From: an uncultured Rhodospira sp.
GTDB lineage: Bacteria > Pseudomonadota > Alphaproteobacteria > Rhodospirillales > Rhodospirillaceae
Assembly (NCBI RefSeq): GCF_937138205.1
Contig: NZ_CAKZOT010000081.1
Coordinates: 25,414-89,413 of the forward strand
Direction: 5' to 3'
DNA length: 64,000 bases
Numbering within the stretch: position 1 is the stretch's first letter; every line of letters starts with the position of its first letter. Below are positions 46,649-56,524 of this stretch, one piece after another. Made by a program: the position numbers and the translations under genes. A model generated the notes under the pieces. The model did no database searches, was not told where the DNA came from, and was given only the letters and a program-made list of their open reading frames with translations.

Positions 46649-48409
46649 ATGCACGTCGATCCGAAAGCCAAGTACCGCCCGTTCCAACCCATCGACCTTC
46701 CCGACCGCACCTGGCCGTCGGCGACCATCACCCAGGCCCCCATCTGGGCTTCGGTCGATCTGCGCGACGGCAACCAGGCGCTCATCGAGCCCATGGGCAT
46801 CCAGCGCAAGGCGCGCCTGTACGAAACCCTGGTGCGCATGGGCTTCAAGGAGATCGAGGTCGGCTTCCCGGCCGCCTCGCAGACCGATTTCGACTTCGCG
46901 CGCTACCTGATCGAGAACGACATGGTGCCGGAGGACGTGACGCTTCAGGTGCTGGTGCAGGCGCGCGAGCCGCTGATCCGCCGCACGTTCGAGGCGCTGA
47001 AGGGCTGCCGCCGGGCCATCGTCCACGTGTACAACTCGACGTCGGAATTGCAGCGCCGCGTCGTGTTCGGCATGGATCGCGCCGGCATCATCGACATCGC
47101 CCGCCAAGGCGCCGAGTTGATCCACTCGCTGGCCGGTGAGACCGACACCGACATTCACTATCAGTATTCACCCGAGAGCTTCACCGGCACCGAGCTCGAC
47201 TTCGCCGTTGAGATCTGCGAGGCGGTGATGGATGTCTTCCAGCCGACGCCCGAAAAGCGCCTGATCCTCAACCTGCCCAGCACGGTGGAGATGGCCACGC
47301 CGAACGTCTACGCCGACCAGATCGAGTGGTTCTCGCGGAACGTCAAGAACCGCGACAGCGTCATCATTTCCCTGCACCCCCACAACGACCGGGGGACGGG
47401 CGTGGCGGCGACGGAACTGGCGCTCATGGCCGGGGCCGACCGGGTCGAGGGCACGCTGTTCGGCAACGGCGAACGCACCGGCAACGTCGATATCGTCACC
47501 CTGGCGCTCAACATGTTCACGCAGGGCGTGGACCCGGGGCTTGATTGCTCCAACATGCCCGAGCTCGTGACCACGGCCGAATACTGCAACCGCCTGCCGG
47601 TGCATCCGCGCCACCCCTATGCGGGCGAACTCGTGTTCACGGCCTTCTCGGGCTCGCACCAGGACGCCATCAACAAGGGCCTGCGCGCCATCCGCCAGTC
47701 CAACAGCGGCGTGTGGGAGGTTCCGTACCTGCCGATCGACCCGGCCGACGTGGGCCGCACCTACGAGGCTGTCATCCGCATCAACAGCCAGTCCGGCAAG
47801 GGCGGGGTGGCGCACATTCTGGAGCGGGACCACGCGCTTCAGATGCCGCGTACCCTTCAGGTTGAGTTCTCGGGTGTCGTCCAGCACATCACCGACGAGA
47901 GCGAGGGCGAGGTCACGGCCAAGCAATTGTGGGACATCTTCCAGAAGGAATACCTGGTCCAGCACCCGGGCGATCTGTCGCTCAAGGAATACCGTACGGT
48001 GCCCGACACCCACGCCACCGATGTTCGCGTGCTTGACGCCGTGCTCGTGGTGAACGGCGAGGAGCACAAGATCTCCGGGCGCGGCAACGGACCGCTGGAT
48101 GCGTTCGTCGATGCCCTCCGGAAAGACCTCGGCATGGCGCTGGAGGTGGTGAACTACTCCGAGCACGCGTTGGGCGTGGGGGCGAACGCCCAGGCCTACG
48201 CCTACGTCGAGATGAAGGCGGAAGGCCACGCGCCCATGTACGGCGTCGGCCGCCATACCAACATCGTGCAGGCGTCGCTGAACGCCATCCTGTCGTCGGT
48301 CAACCGGGTGCGGCGCCTGAACGCGGCCGGCTGCTCGGGCGGGGCACGCTCGACCCAAAAGGCCAAGGAGGACGCCCAGGCGGCGGGCACCGGCGCGGCG
48401 GCGGAGTAG
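46649..48409 (+). CDS. leuA: 2-isopropylmalate synthase, long form
   Basis: This 586-residue enzyme condenses acetyl-CoA with 2-ketoisovalerate, the first committed step of leucine synthesis. WASVDLRDGNQALIEPM near the N-terminus carries the metal-site Asp. ISLHPHNDRGTGVAATELAL gives the metal-site His pair. A C-terminal regulatory domain (about 440-565) should mediate leucine feedback. The sequence is of the long type familiar from actinobacteria rather than the 510-520-residue enterobacterial form. GGAGAG lies before the ATG. The attenuator upstream indicates control by charged leucyl-tRNA. Confidence 0.95.
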   Translation: MHVDPKAKYRPFQPIDLPDRTWPSATITQAPIWASVDLRDGNQALIEPMGIQRKARLYETLVRMGFKEIEVGFPAASQTDFDFARYLIENDMVPEDVTLQVLVQAREPLIRRTFEALKGCRRAIVHVYNSTSELQRRVVFGMDRAGIIDIARQGAELIHSLAGETDTDIHYQYSPESFTGTELDFAVEICEAVMDVFQPTPEKRLILNLPSTVEMATPNVYADQIEWFSRNVKNRDSVIISLHPHNDRGTGVAATELALMAGADRVEGTLFGNGERTGNVDIVTLALNMFTQGVDPGLDCSNMPELVTTAEYCNRLPVHPRHPYAGELVFTAFSGSHQDAINKGLRAIRQSNSGVWEVPYLPIDPADVGRTYEAVIRINSQSGKGGVAHILERDHALQMPRTLQVEFSGVVQHITDESEGEVTAKQLWDIFQKEYLVQHPGDLSLKEYRTVPDTHATDVRVLDAVLVVNGEEHKISGRGNGPLDAFVDALRKDLGMALEVVNYSEHALGVGANAQAYAYVEMKAEGHAPMYGVGRHTNIVQASLNAILSSVNRVRRLNAAGCSGGARSTQKAKEDAQAAGTGAAAE

Positions 48410-48495
48410 GGCCGGTGGCCTCTTGACACGGCGGGCCACTGTCGTATCGTCAAAATAGTGGTAAAATTTGCGGAAAACCTCCGGGAGGGACCGCC

Positions 48496-48876
48496 ATGGC
48501 ACGGACGCTAGCCTTCGGGCGTCGACAGTCGGACTCGCGCCATCAGGCGTCGCGCGCGGCACGCGGCTTGGCGCCGAACACGCGGGCCTCGGCCTATGCG
48601 GAGACCGAACGCTTCGCGCGGTCCCTCTATGCGGACGACGCAAGGGCGGCGCGGCGGCTGCGGAACCGGCTCCTCATGGGCGGGGCCGTGGGCTTGGTCG
48701 TCGTGGCCTTGGGCGTGCCCCAGCTTGGCGCCGTTCTCGGATCGATGGACGCCGGGTCCAGCCGGGTCGCCGCTGATCTCAACGCCCTGTCGCCCGAGGA
48801 CCTGGCGGCGCTGGAACCGGCGGCCGGCGAGTCGCCGGGGCCGCTGCAACGGCTGCTTGATGCCCTGCGGCAGTAG
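48496..48876 (+). CDS. Small single-pass membrane protein, unknown function
   Basis: This 126-residue protein has a basic N-terminal region (about 1-55), one membrane helix (LLMGGAVGLVVVALGVPQLG), and a short acidic outer tail ending LQRLLDALRQ. GGGAGG precedes the ATG at good spacing, and codon use matches its neighbours, so the gene looks real. tadA follows 33 nt later on the same strand. I do not recognise the family. Confidence 0.7.
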   Translation: MARTLAFGRRQSDSRHQASRAARGLAPNTRASAYAETERFARSLYADDARAARRLRNRLLMGGAVGLVVVALGVPQLGAVLGSMDAGSSRVAADLNALSPEDLAALEPAAGESPGPLQRLLDALRQ

Positions 48877-48909
48877 CCGAAAGGGCGGGGGCATCCCGGG
48901 TCTCTTCTC

Positions 48910-49377
48910 ATGTCTTCCCTGGTGACCTCAGGGGTCGGCGACTCCATGGCGCTGGCGCTGGCCGAGGCGCGCGCGGCCGGTGCGCGCGGCGAGGTCCCTG
49001 TTGGCGCCCTGCTGCTGGACGCCCAGGGCCATGTTCTCGCCCAAGCGGGCAACCAGGTGGAAGCCGACGCCGATCCCACGGCCCACGCCGAGATGCTGGT
49101 GATCCGCGCCGCCGCCCGGCGCCTCGGGACGCCTCGGCTGGAGGGCTGTTCCCTCGTGGTCACGCTGGAGCCGTGCGCCATGTGCGCCCAGGCCATCGCC
49201 CTGGCGCGCGTGCGGCGACTGGTGTTCGGCGCCTACGACCCGAAGGGGGGTGGGGTGGAGCACGGGGCGCGGGTGTTCGAGCGCGCCACCTGCCATCACC
49301 GTCCGGAGGTCATCGGCGGTGTGCGCGCCAGTGAGGCCGGCGCCCTGATGCGCGCCTTCTTCCAAGAGCGGCGATAG
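48910..49377 (+). CDS. tadA: tRNA adenosine(34) deaminase
   Basis: This 155-residue zinc enzyme converts A34 to inosine in tRNA-Arg(ACG). HAEMLVIRAA supplies the zinc His and proton-shuttle Glu, and EPCAMCAQAI the two zinc Cys. VFGAYDPKGGGVEHG is typical of TadA over other cytidine-deaminase-fold enzymes. An ATG at 48946 would shorten the N-terminus by 12 residues and is an alternative start. Confidence 0.92.
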   Translation: MSSLVTSGVGDSMALALAEARAAGARGEVPVGALLLDAQGHVLAQAGNQVEADADPTAHAEMLVIRAAARRLGTPRLEGCSLVVTLEPCAMCAQAIALARVRRLVFGAYDPKGGGVEHGARVFERATCHHRPEVIGGVRASEAGALMRAFFQERR

Positions 49378-49414
49378 CCTGAGCGGCACCCTGAAAGGTC
49401 AGCCCGCCGAGGCC

Positions 49415-50530
49415 CTACAACAACCGCAGTTGATCCCCCGCCCGGGGCGGCGGTGCAAAGCGGGTGCAATCCAGGTCGTAGCCCCGCCGGGTCAGGCCCA
49501 GGCGGCGGGTGGCCACGGCGAACCGGCGCGACAGCAACGCGGCATCCGGTCCGGTGCCTTTCATGCGCTCATGAAAGCGCGACGAGGACGCCGCGCCGTC
49601 GCGCATCGCGCCGATCCGGCTCAGGACCCGGCGGGCGCGGTCGGGCACGTGCGTCTCCAGCCACTCCTGGAACAGCCCCTCCACCTCCAGCGGCAGGCGC
49701 ACGACGATATAGTCCGCCTGGGCCGCGCCGGCCTCGGCGGCGGCCTCAAGGATGCGTTCCATCTCGTGGTCGGTCAGGCCCGGGATGATCGGCGCCACCA
49801 TCACCGCCACCGGCACGCCCGCGTCGGCCAGCGTGCGGACCGCCCGCAACCGCGCGGCCGGCGGGCTGGCGCGCGGCTCCAACCGGCGGGCGAGGTCGCG
49901 GTCCAGGGTGGTGACCGACAGCGCCACGGCGGCGAGGTTGCGCGCCGCCATGTCGGCGAGGAGGTCCGCGTCCCGTTCGACCATGGCCGACTTGGTGGTG
50001 ATGGTCACCGGATGGTTGAACGCGGACAGCACGTCCAGCACCTGCCGCATCAGTCCGAGCCGCCGTTCGACCGATTGGTACGGGTCGGTGTTGGTGCCGA
50101 TGGCGATGGGCGCGGGCCGATACCCCGACTTGCGCAGTTCGGCGTCCAACAGGGCGGCGGCGTCCGGCTTCATGAACAGCCGCGTCTCGAAGTCCAGCCC
50201 CGGCGACAGGCCCAGATAGGCGTGCGTCGGCCGGGCGTAGCAGTAGACGCAGCCGTGCTCGCAGCCCCGGTACAGGTTGATCGAGCGGTCGAACGGCACG
50301 TCCGGCGAACAGTTCCGCGTCATGATCGAGCGGCTGGTGTCCACCGCGACCCGCGTTTCCGGGGCGGGCAGGGGACCCCAGCCCTCCGGGTCGTCTCCGT
50401 CGTCCGCGCGCGGCGCCAGTGTGCCCCAGCCGTCGTCCTCGATCTCGTGGCGCACCGGCTCAAAGCGGCCGTCCGGGTTGGACAGCGCGCCGCGATGGGG
50501 GGCGGTCGGTCGATGCGTGGCTCGGCTCAT
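49415..50530 (-). CDS. Radical SAM protein, PA0069 / spore-photoproduct-lyase-like family
   Basis: This 371-residue protein binds a [4Fe-4S] cluster through the CxxxCxxC in RGCEHGCVYCYARP. SINLYRG just before it, and LGLSPGLDFETRLFMKPD after it, are typical of the PA0069-type branch. The N-terminus (1-70) is low in complexity. The reaction of this branch is unknown. It is transcribed away from the ABC ATPase genes. Confidence 0.88.
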   Translation of the reverse strand: MSRATHRPTAPHRGALSNPDGRFEPVRHEIEDDGWGTLAPRADDGDDPEGWGPLPAPETRVAVDTSRSIMTRNCSPDVPFDRSINLYRGCEHGCVYCYARPTHAYLGLSPGLDFETRLFMKPDAAALLDAELRKSGYRPAPIAIGTNTDPYQSVERRLGLMRQVLDVLSAFNHPVTITTKSAMVERDADLLADMAARNLAAVALSVTTLDRDLARRLEPRASPPAARLRAVRTLADAGVPVAVMVAPIIPGLTDHEMERILEAAAEAGAAQADYIVVRLPLEVEGLFQEWLETHVPDRARRVLSRIGAMRDGAASSSRFHERMKGTGPDAALLSRRFAVATRRLGLTRRGYDLDCTRFAPPPRAGDQLRLL

Positions 50531-50716
50531 GCGGCCATCATGCCCGAAGGTCAGAACGGAGCAAGAACAAAAATGGCCCCCGTGCCGCCTCCGCCCGGCG
50601 ATTCAGGAATTGCATTTGCATGGGTTCTGAGGGAGCGTGGCGACCCCATGTCTTGAGGGGTCCCGGGGACGATCCGGGGTCCGCTTTCCGGCCAAAACCA
50701 CGAAGGACTCTCCTGA

Positions 50717-51700
50717 ATGCCCCTGCTGGACGTGCGTGACCTGGTGGTCGAGTTCCCCACCCGGCACGGCACCCTGACGGCGGTCGACTCCGTCAGCTTC
50801 ACCGTGGACAAGGGCGAGCGCCTGGGCATCGTCGGCGAGTCGGGCGCCGGCAAGTCCGTGGCCGCGTTCGCCATCCTGAACCTGCTCAGCCGCCCCGGGC
50901 GCATCGCCGGCGGACAGATTCTGTTCGAGGGGCGGGACCTGACCAAACTGTCGACGCAACAGATGCGCTCGGTGCGGGGCAACCGGATCAGCATGATCTT
51001 TCAGGATCCGATGATGACGCTGAACCCGGTGCTGAGCATCGGTACGCAGATGATCGAGACCCTGAAGGCCCACCGGCGCGACATCAGCGATGCCGAAGCC
51101 AAGCGCATCGCCATCGCCCGCCTGGGTGAGGTCAAGATCCCCTCGCCGGAGAACCGCATGGGGTCCTATCCGCACGAACTGTCCGGCGGAATGCGCCAGC
51201 GCGTGGTGATCGCCATCGCCCTGTTGACCGAGCCGGCGCTGATCATCGCCGACGAGCCCACGACGGCCCTGGACGTGACCATCCAGGCGGAAATCATGAG
51301 CCTGATGCTGGCCCTGTGCAGAAGCCACGGCGTCGGGCTGATCCTCATCACCCACGATCTGGCCGTGGTCTCGCAGGTCACGCAAAGGGTGGTGGTGCTC
51401 TATGCCGGCCGGGTGGTGGAATCGGGCGCCACCGCGCGTGTGGTTCATGACCCGGTGCATCCCTACACGCGCGGCCTGCTGTCGGCGCTGCCGGGCGAGG
51501 GCACGCCGGGCGCGCGCCTGAGCCAGATCCGGGGCAGTATGCCGTCGCTGAACGCCATTCCCGAGGGCTGCCCGTTCCATCCCCGCTGCGACTATGCGCA
51601 GGACCGCTGCCGCGCGGCCGTGCCGCCGCTGGACGATTTCGAGGGACACAGGGTGCGGTGCGTGCGCGCCGACGAGTTGATGGCGGGGGCGGCGGCATGA
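50717..51700 (+). CDS. Oligopeptide/dipeptide ABC transporter ATPase, DppD-like
   Basis: This 327-residue ATPase has a Walker A GESGAGKS, the signature LSGGMRQRV, Walker [14 protein letters not shown] and a His loop in LITHDL. The C-terminal oligopeptide-transporter extension with cysteines ([16 protein letters not shown]) is present and marks the Dpp/Opp subfamily. It overlaps the DppF-like gene by ATGA. No permease or binding-protein gene is adjacent, so its membrane partners are encoded elsewhere. Confidence 0.9.
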   Translation: MPLLDVRDLVVEFPTRHGTLTAVDSVSFTVDKGERLGIVGESGAGKSVAAFAILNLLSRPGRIAGGQILFEGRDLTKLSTQQMRSVRGNRISMIFQDPMMTLNPVLSIGTQMIETLKAHRRDISDAEAKRIAIARLGEVKIPSPENRMGSYPHELSGGMRQRVVIAIALLTEPALIIADEPTTALDVTIQAEIMSLMLALCRSHGVGLILITHDLAVVSQVTQRVVVLYAGRVVESGATARVVHDPVHPYTRGLLSALPGEGTPGARLSQIRGSMPSLNAIPEGCPFHPRCDYAQDRCRAAVPPLDDFEGHRVRCVRADELMAGAAA

Positions 51701-52692
51701 GAGAGGCGGCCGATCACCCGCTGGTCGAGGCGCGGGGCATCGTCAAGCACTTCGACCTGGGCGGGCACTTCCTGCAACGCGAGCGGCCGGTGGTGAAGGC
51801 GCTCAACGACGTCTCCATCACCGTGCGGCGCGGCGAGGCGTTCTGTCTGGTGGGCGAGTCCGGTTGCGGCAAGTCCACCCTGGCGCGGGTCATCATGGGA
51901 TTGCTCGACCCCACCGACGGCGCGATTCATTTCGACGGCACGCGCATCGACGCGCTCAAGCACACGGCGCGCAAGCCGTTCCATCGCCGGATGCAGATGA
52001 TCTTTCAGAACCCTTATGCGTCGCTGAACCCGCGCCGCACGGTGCAGCAGACGCTGGAGGAGCCGGTTCGCTTCCACTTCCCAAAGCTGTCGGATGCCGA
52101 GGTCAAGGAGCGGGTCGAGCGCATCATGGTGTCGGTCGGCAACGATCCCGGCTGGGTTAAGCGCTATCCGCACGAGTTCTCAGGCGGCCAGCGCCAGCGC
52201 ATCTCCATCGCCCGGGCGCTGATGGTCGAGCCGGACTTCGTGGTGGCCGACGAGCCCATCTCGGCGCTGGACGTGTCCATCCAGGCGCAGGTCCTCAACG
52301 TGATGATGGACACGCAGGACAAGCTGGACCTGACCTATCTGTTCATCACCCATGATTTGTCCGTCGTGCGTCACTTCGGCAGCCGCGTGGGGGTGATGTA
52401 TCTGGGGACGCTGTGCGAACTGGCCGACACGGCGACGCTGTTCGAGCGGCCGCGCCACCCCTACACGCGGATTTTGCTGTCCGCCATCCCGCGCATTTCC
52501 ACCGACGAGATGCAGCCGCCCGGCCTGCCCGGCGAGGTGCCGTCGGCCATGAACCTGCCGTCGGGGTGCGTGTTCCACGACCGCTGTCCGCTGGCCAATG
52601 CCCGCTGCTCGGCCGAGGTGCCGAAGGCGCTGCCCCAGGACGACGGCGCGCTGGTGGCCTGTCACGCGGTGGAGGAAGGGCGGGACGCATAG
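51697..52692 (+). CDS. Oligopeptide/dipeptide ABC transporter ATPase, DppF-like
   Basis: This 331-residue second ATPase of the pair starts in the ATGA overlap at 51697. Walker A is GESGCGKSTLAR, the signature FSGGQRQRISIARAL, and Walker B DFVVADEPISALDVS. The C-terminal cysteine region (SGCVFHDRCPLANARC) is of Dpp/Opp type. DppD and DppF normally form a heterodimer on two permeases, which are absent here. Confidence 0.9.
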   Translation: MREAADHPLVEARGIVKHFDLGGHFLQRERPVVKALNDVSITVRRGEAFCLVGESGCGKSTLARVIMGLLDPTDGAIHFDGTRIDALKHTARKPFHRRMQMIFQNPYASLNPRRTVQQTLEEPVRFHFPKLSDAEVKERVERIMVSVGNDPGWVKRYPHEFSGGQRQRISIARALMVEPDFVVADEPISALDVSIQAQVLNVMMDTQDKLDLTYLFITHDLSVVRHFGSRVGVMYLGTLCELADTATLFERPRHPYTRILLSAIPRISTDEMQPPGLPGEVPSAMNLPSGCVFHDRCPLANARCSAEVPKALPQDDGALVACHAVEEGRDA

Positions 52693-52759
52693 GCGCGTGG
52701 TTTTGCCTCGCCCGGTCCGGCGATCCCGGCACCATCACGGAACCGAAGGAGGAAGCCCG

Positions 52760-53692
52760 ATGCGGTCTTGGTCTCGTGTGTTGGCAACCGGCGCGGGAAT
52801 CGGCTTGGCCCTGGCCTTTTCCGCCCCTGCCGTCGCTGCGCCGCTGGAGGTGCAGCCCGTCACCGACGGTGTCTATGCCCTGGTCGGCCCGATGGCGCAG
52901 CGCGATCCGGAGAACCTGGGCAACAACGCCACCTTTGGCCTCGTCGTCACGGACGACGGCGCGGTGCTGATCGATCCGGGCGGCAGTTACAAGGGCGCCG
53001 CCCAGATCGACGCGGCCATCGACACGGTGACCGCCCAGCCGGTGCGCGTGGTCGTCAACACCGGCGGGCAGGATCACCGCTGGCTCGGCAACGGTTATTG
53101 GGTGGACCAGGGGGCGGACATCATCGCCTCGGCCGAGGCTGTCGCCGACCAGCAGGAGCGCGGTTCGATGCAGCTCTCCATGCTGGCGCAGTTGATCGGG
53201 GACGGCCTTAACGGCACCGAGCCGGTCCACGCCGGCACGGTGTTCGATGACAATCACACCTTCAGCCTGGGCGGCGTGGCGTTTGAGGTGTACCACCCCG
53301 GTCCCGCCCACACGCCGGGCGACAGCTATGTCTGGGTGCCGTCGAAGGACATCGTGTTCAGCGGCGACATCGTGTTCGTGGGTCGTCTGCTGGGGGTGCA
53401 GGAGCATTCGAACGCGCGCGCCTGGATCGAGGCCTTCGACGCCATGGCCGCCCACGACCCGGCGTACCTGGTGCCGGGCCACGGTCCGGCCACCACGCTG
53501 GAGCGGGCGCGCGCGGAGACGCGGGGCTACCTCGCCCACCTGCGCGCGGTGGTGGGCGCGCATCTGGACGCCGGCGGGTCGATCACCGAGGTCGGAAGCG
53601 TGGACCAGTCGGCCTTTTCCCATCTGGCGCAGTTCGAGGGGCTCGCCGGCCGCAACGCGCAGCAGGTGTTCTCGGAGATGGAGTGGGAGTGA
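52760..53692 (+). CDS. Secreted metallo-beta-lactamase-fold protein lacking first metal ligands
   Basis: This 310-residue protein has a signal peptide (SRVLATGAGIGLALAFSAPAVAA), so it is exported. NNATFGLVVTDDGAVLIDPG, HTPGDSYVW and the late VPGHGP region fit the MBL fold. Where HxHxDH should be, the sequence is NTGGQDHRW: both histidines are missing and only DH is kept. It may bind one metal, or none, or belong to a divergent quinoprotein-associated branch. AAGGAGG precedes the ATG. Confidence 0.8.
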   Translation: MRSWSRVLATGAGIGLALAFSAPAVAAPLEVQPVTDGVYALVGPMAQRDPENLGNNATFGLVVTDDGAVLIDPGGSYKGAAQIDAAIDTVTAQPVRVVVNTGGQDHRWLGNGYWVDQGADIIASAEAVADQQERGSMQLSMLAQLIGDGLNGTEPVHAGTVFDDNHTFSLGGVAFEVYHPGPAHTPGDSYVWVPSKDIVFSGDIVFVGRLLGVQEHSNARAWIEAFDAMAAHDPAYLVPGHGPATTLERARAETRGYLAHLRAVVGAHLDAGGSITEVGSVDQSAFSHLAQFEGLAGRNAQQVFSEMEWE

Positions 53693-53874
53693 CCCTCGGG
53701 CGGGGCCGGCAGTGTGTCCCCACGCGGACCCGACCGTCGGCGGCTCCGAGTCCGTAACATTTCGATTGTCATGAAAATAACCTCGACGACGCGGATCGGT
53801 TCGAATATTCTCGAATTATGGTTCCGGCCGCGACCGGATCGGTCGTGGCGCCGTCGCAAGGGATTGAGCGCGCA

Positions 53875-54933
53875 ATGTCATTTTTCGAACGCACCCTGAC
53901 CCTGTGGGTGGCGGCCTGCATCGTCACCGGCATCGCCCTGGGGCACTTTTTTCCATCGGTCTTCCAGGCCATCGGCGCCGCCGAGGTGGCCAAGGTCAAC
54001 CTGCCGGTGGCGGTGTTGATCTGGCTGATGATCATTCCCATGCTGGTGAAGATCGATTTCGCGGCGCTGGCCCGCGTCGGCGAGCACTGGCGCGGGATCG
54101 GTGTCACACTGCTGGTCAACTGGGCGCTGAAGCCGTTCACCATGGCGCTGCTGGCGTGGCTGTTCATGGGCTGGCTGTTCGCGCCCTGGCTGCCGGCCGA
54201 GCAGATCGACAGCTACATCGCCGGACTGATCCTGCTGGCGGCGGCGCCGTGCACGGCCATGGTGTTCGTGTGGTCGAACCTGTGCCGGGGCGAGCCGCAC
54301 TTCACGCTGACCCAGGTGGCGTTGAATGATTCCATCATGGTGGTGGCCTTCGCGCCCATCGTCGGCCTGCTGCTGGGGTTGTCGGCCATTACCGTCCCTT
54401 GGGACACGCTGCTGCTGTCGGTGGTGCTGTACATCGCGGTGCCGGTGGTCCTCGCCCAGGCGTTGCGGCGCCGGGTGCTGGCGCGGGGTGGCGAGGCGGC
54501 GTTGGCGGGATGGCTGAGCCGGCTTCAACCGGCGTCGCTGGGGGCGTTGCTGGCGACCCTGGTGCTGCTGTTCGGGTTCCAGGGCGAGCAGATTCTGGCG
54601 CAGCCGTTCATCATCGCCCTGCTGGCGGTGCCGATCCTGATCCAGGTGTACCTGAACTCCGGGCTGGCCTATCTGCTGAACCGGATCAGCGGCGAGGCCC
54701 ATTGCGTTGCCGGGCCGTCGGCGTTGATCGGCGCCTCGAACTTCTTTGAACTGGCGGTGGCGGCGGCGATCAGCCTGTTCGGCTTCGACTCCGGGGCCGC
54801 ACTGGCGACGGTGGTGGGCGTGCTGATCGAGGTGCCGGTGATGCTGTCCGTCGTGGCCATCGTCAACCGCACCCAGGGCTGGTACGAGGCGGGCGCGGCG
54901 GTGCGGCGGCGCGTGGCCAGGGCGGATGCGTGA
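53875..54933 (+). CDS. acr3: Arsenite efflux permease, ACR3 family
   Basis: This 352-residue protein has about ten membrane helices and starts MSFFERTLTLWVAAC. APCTAMVFVWSNLCRG contains the conserved Cys in a membrane helix that binds arsenite, typical of ACR3 carriers. It exports As(III) using the proton gradient. An arsR gene follows. Upstream at about 53800-53815 a palindrome TTCGAATATTCTCGAA could be an ArsR operator. Confidence 0.92.
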   Translation: MSFFERTLTLWVAACIVTGIALGHFFPSVFQAIGAAEVAKVNLPVAVLIWLMIIPMLVKIDFAALARVGEHWRGIGVTLLVNWALKPFTMALLAWLFMGWLFAPWLPAEQIDSYIAGLILLAAAPCTAMVFVWSNLCRGEPHFTLTQVALNDSIMVVAFAPIVGLLLGLSAITVPWDTLLLSVVLYIAVPVVLAQALRRRVLARGGEAALAGWLSRLQPASLGALLATLVLLFGFQGEQILAQPFIIALLAVPILIQVYLNSGLAYLLNRISGEAHCVAGPSALIGASNFFELAVAAAISLFGFDSGAALATVVGVLIEVPVMLSVVAIVNRTQGWYEAGAAVRRRVARADA

Positions 54934-54994
54934 CTGTTCGGCGATTGCAGAACAATCGATTGACAGCGCGTCGGTGGCGTGCCACGCTCGGCCC

Positions 54995-55342
54995 ATGATC
55001 GACGACCGCCTGGAAGCCACCGCCCGCTGCCTGGGCGAACTGGGCCACCCTGTGCGCCTGGCCGTGTTCCGCCTGCTGGTGCGCGCGGGGCCGGAGGGCG
55101 CGGTTGTGGGCGACCTGTTGCGACACGTGGATATCCCCAAGTCGACGTTGTCGCACCACCTGCAGCACCTGATCATGGTCGGCTTGGTGCATCAGAAACG
55201 CGAGGGCCGGTCGCTGCGCTGCTTCGTGGATACGAAGGAGGCGAAGGCGATGCTTGACTACCTGTTGGAAGAGTGCTGCCAGGGCCTGACGGACGCGCCG
55301 GCCTGCGTTGTGGGCGACCCGGCGGACCAGGGCGCGGCGTGA
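54995..55342 (+). CDS. arsR: ArsR-family transcriptional repressor
   Basis: This 115-residue winged-helix regulator starts MIDDRLEATARC. The DNA-recognition helix region KSTLSHHLQHLIMVGLVHQ is clear. Cysteines occur at the N-terminus (RC), in LEECCQG and in APACVV. The usual ELCVCDL motif is replaced by GAVVGDL, so the metal site is probably the C-terminal Cys cluster. It lies 61 nt after acr3, and a TTGACA in that gap suggests its own promoter. Confidence 0.88.
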   Translation: MIDDRLEATARCLGELGHPVRLAVFRLLVRAGPEGAVVGDLLRHVDIPKSTLSHHLQHLIMVGLVHQKREGRSLRCFVDTKEAKAMLDYLLEECCQGLTDAPACVVGDPADQGAA

Positions 55343-55420
55343 TCCCGGCCGACGCCAGGATTGACCGGTCTTGCCGGTCTGCCATCACGTGTGAATACAA
55401 TAGGCCGTCAGTCGAGGGTC

Positions 55421-55442
55421 GTCGCTTCGCTCCTCGCAATGA
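55421..55442. repeat. Partial copy of the CGTCATTGCGAG palindromic repeat
   Basis: GTCGCTTCGCTCCTCGCAAT resembles the 3-prime arm of the element at 14238-14342 (reverse complement of its left arm) with a few substitutions. Only one arm remains, so no full stem can form. Confidence 0.55.
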
Positions 55443-55498
55443 GGCGGCGAAGACGACGACGTGTGTGCATCCGACAGGCCCGGAGCGAAGAGGTTTTT

Positions 55499-56524
55499 AT
55501 GCGCGTGTTCCAGTCCCCGGCGCAGCGCGGCCACGCCGGCGACACCTTCCTGGTCAGCGGTCAGCCCCGTCCTATCCCGGAGCAGCCGGAGCGGTTGGAC
55601 CACTTTGACCGCGCCGTCGCCGCCCTGGGCCTGTCCGTCGAGACCCCGCCCGACGCCGGCGACCGGCCGCTGGCCCGCGTGCACACGCCGGAGTATTTGG
55701 ACTTCCTGCGCACCATCTGGGACGTCTGGCAGACCCTGCCCGGTGCCGGCGGCGATGTGCGGCCCAACGTGCACCCGCCCCGGCGCGACGGCGCGTATCC
55801 GCTGGCGCCAGTGGGCCGGGCCGGGTTCCACCTGGGCGATCAAGCGTGTCCGGTGCTGCGTGATACCTGGCCGACGGTGCGCGCCAGCGCGCACGCGGCG
55901 GTGGCGGCGGCGCGGGCGGTGACCGGCGGCGCCGGCGAGGCCTATGCCATGTGCCGGCCGCCCGGGCACCATGCCGGGCCGGACCTGGCCGGCGGCTTCT
56001 GCTACCTGAACAACAGCGCCATTGCCGCCGCCGAACTGGCGGCCGGCGGCCGGCGCGTGGCCGTGCTGGACGTCGATCTGCACCACGGCAACGGCACCCA
56101 GGACATCTTCTATCATCGCGCCGACGTGCTGACCGTCTCGGTCCATGCCGACCCGGCCGCGTTCTATCCGTTCTTCTGGGGACACGCCGCCGAGCGCGGC
56201 CGGGACGCCGGGCTGGGCTTCAACCTGAATCTGCCGCTGCCGCTGGGCACCGGCGACGACGGCTATCTGGCGGCGGTCGAAACGGCGCTGGCGCGCATCG
56301 ACGCGTTCGCGCCGGACGCTCTGGTGGTGGCGCTGGGCCTGGATGCGTCCGAGGACGACCCGTTCGGTGGCCTGCGTGTGACCCCCGACGGTTTCGCCCG
56401 CCTGGGCGCGCTGTTGGGCGCCGTCCGGTGGCCCACTGTCCTGGTGCAGGAGGGGGGCTACATCTCGCCGACGCTGAGCGAGAACCTGCGGCGCGTCCTG
56501 GGCGCCTTTCTGGCCGAGCGTTAG
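55499..56524 (+). CDS. Histone-deacetylase-family amidohydrolase
   Basis: This 341-residue zinc enzyme removes acetyl groups from small acetylated amines such as acetylpolyamines. PPGHHAGPD gives the charge-relay histidines. DVDLHHGNGTQDIFY gives zinc-binding Asp and His, and GLDASEDDP the second zinc Asp. The C-terminal VLVQEGGY is normal. The start at 55499 follows AGAGG. It overlaps the convergent phosphatase by 4 bp. Confidence 0.9.
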   Translation: MRVFQSPAQRGHAGDTFLVSGQPRPIPEQPERLDHFDRAVAALGLSVETPPDAGDRPLARVHTPEYLDFLRTIWDVWQTLPGAGGDVRPNVHPPRRDGAYPLAPVGRAGFHLGDQACPVLRDTWPTVRASAHAAVAAARAVTGGAGEAYAMCRPPGHHAGPDLAGGFCYLNNSAIAAAELAAGGRRVAVLDVDLHHGNGTQDIFYHRADVLTVSVHADPAAFYPFFWGHAAERGRDAGLGFNLNLPLPLGTGDDGYLAAVETALARIDAFAPDALVVALGLDASEDDPFGGLRVTPDGFARLGALLGAVRWPTVLVQEGGYISPTLSENLRRVLGAFLAER

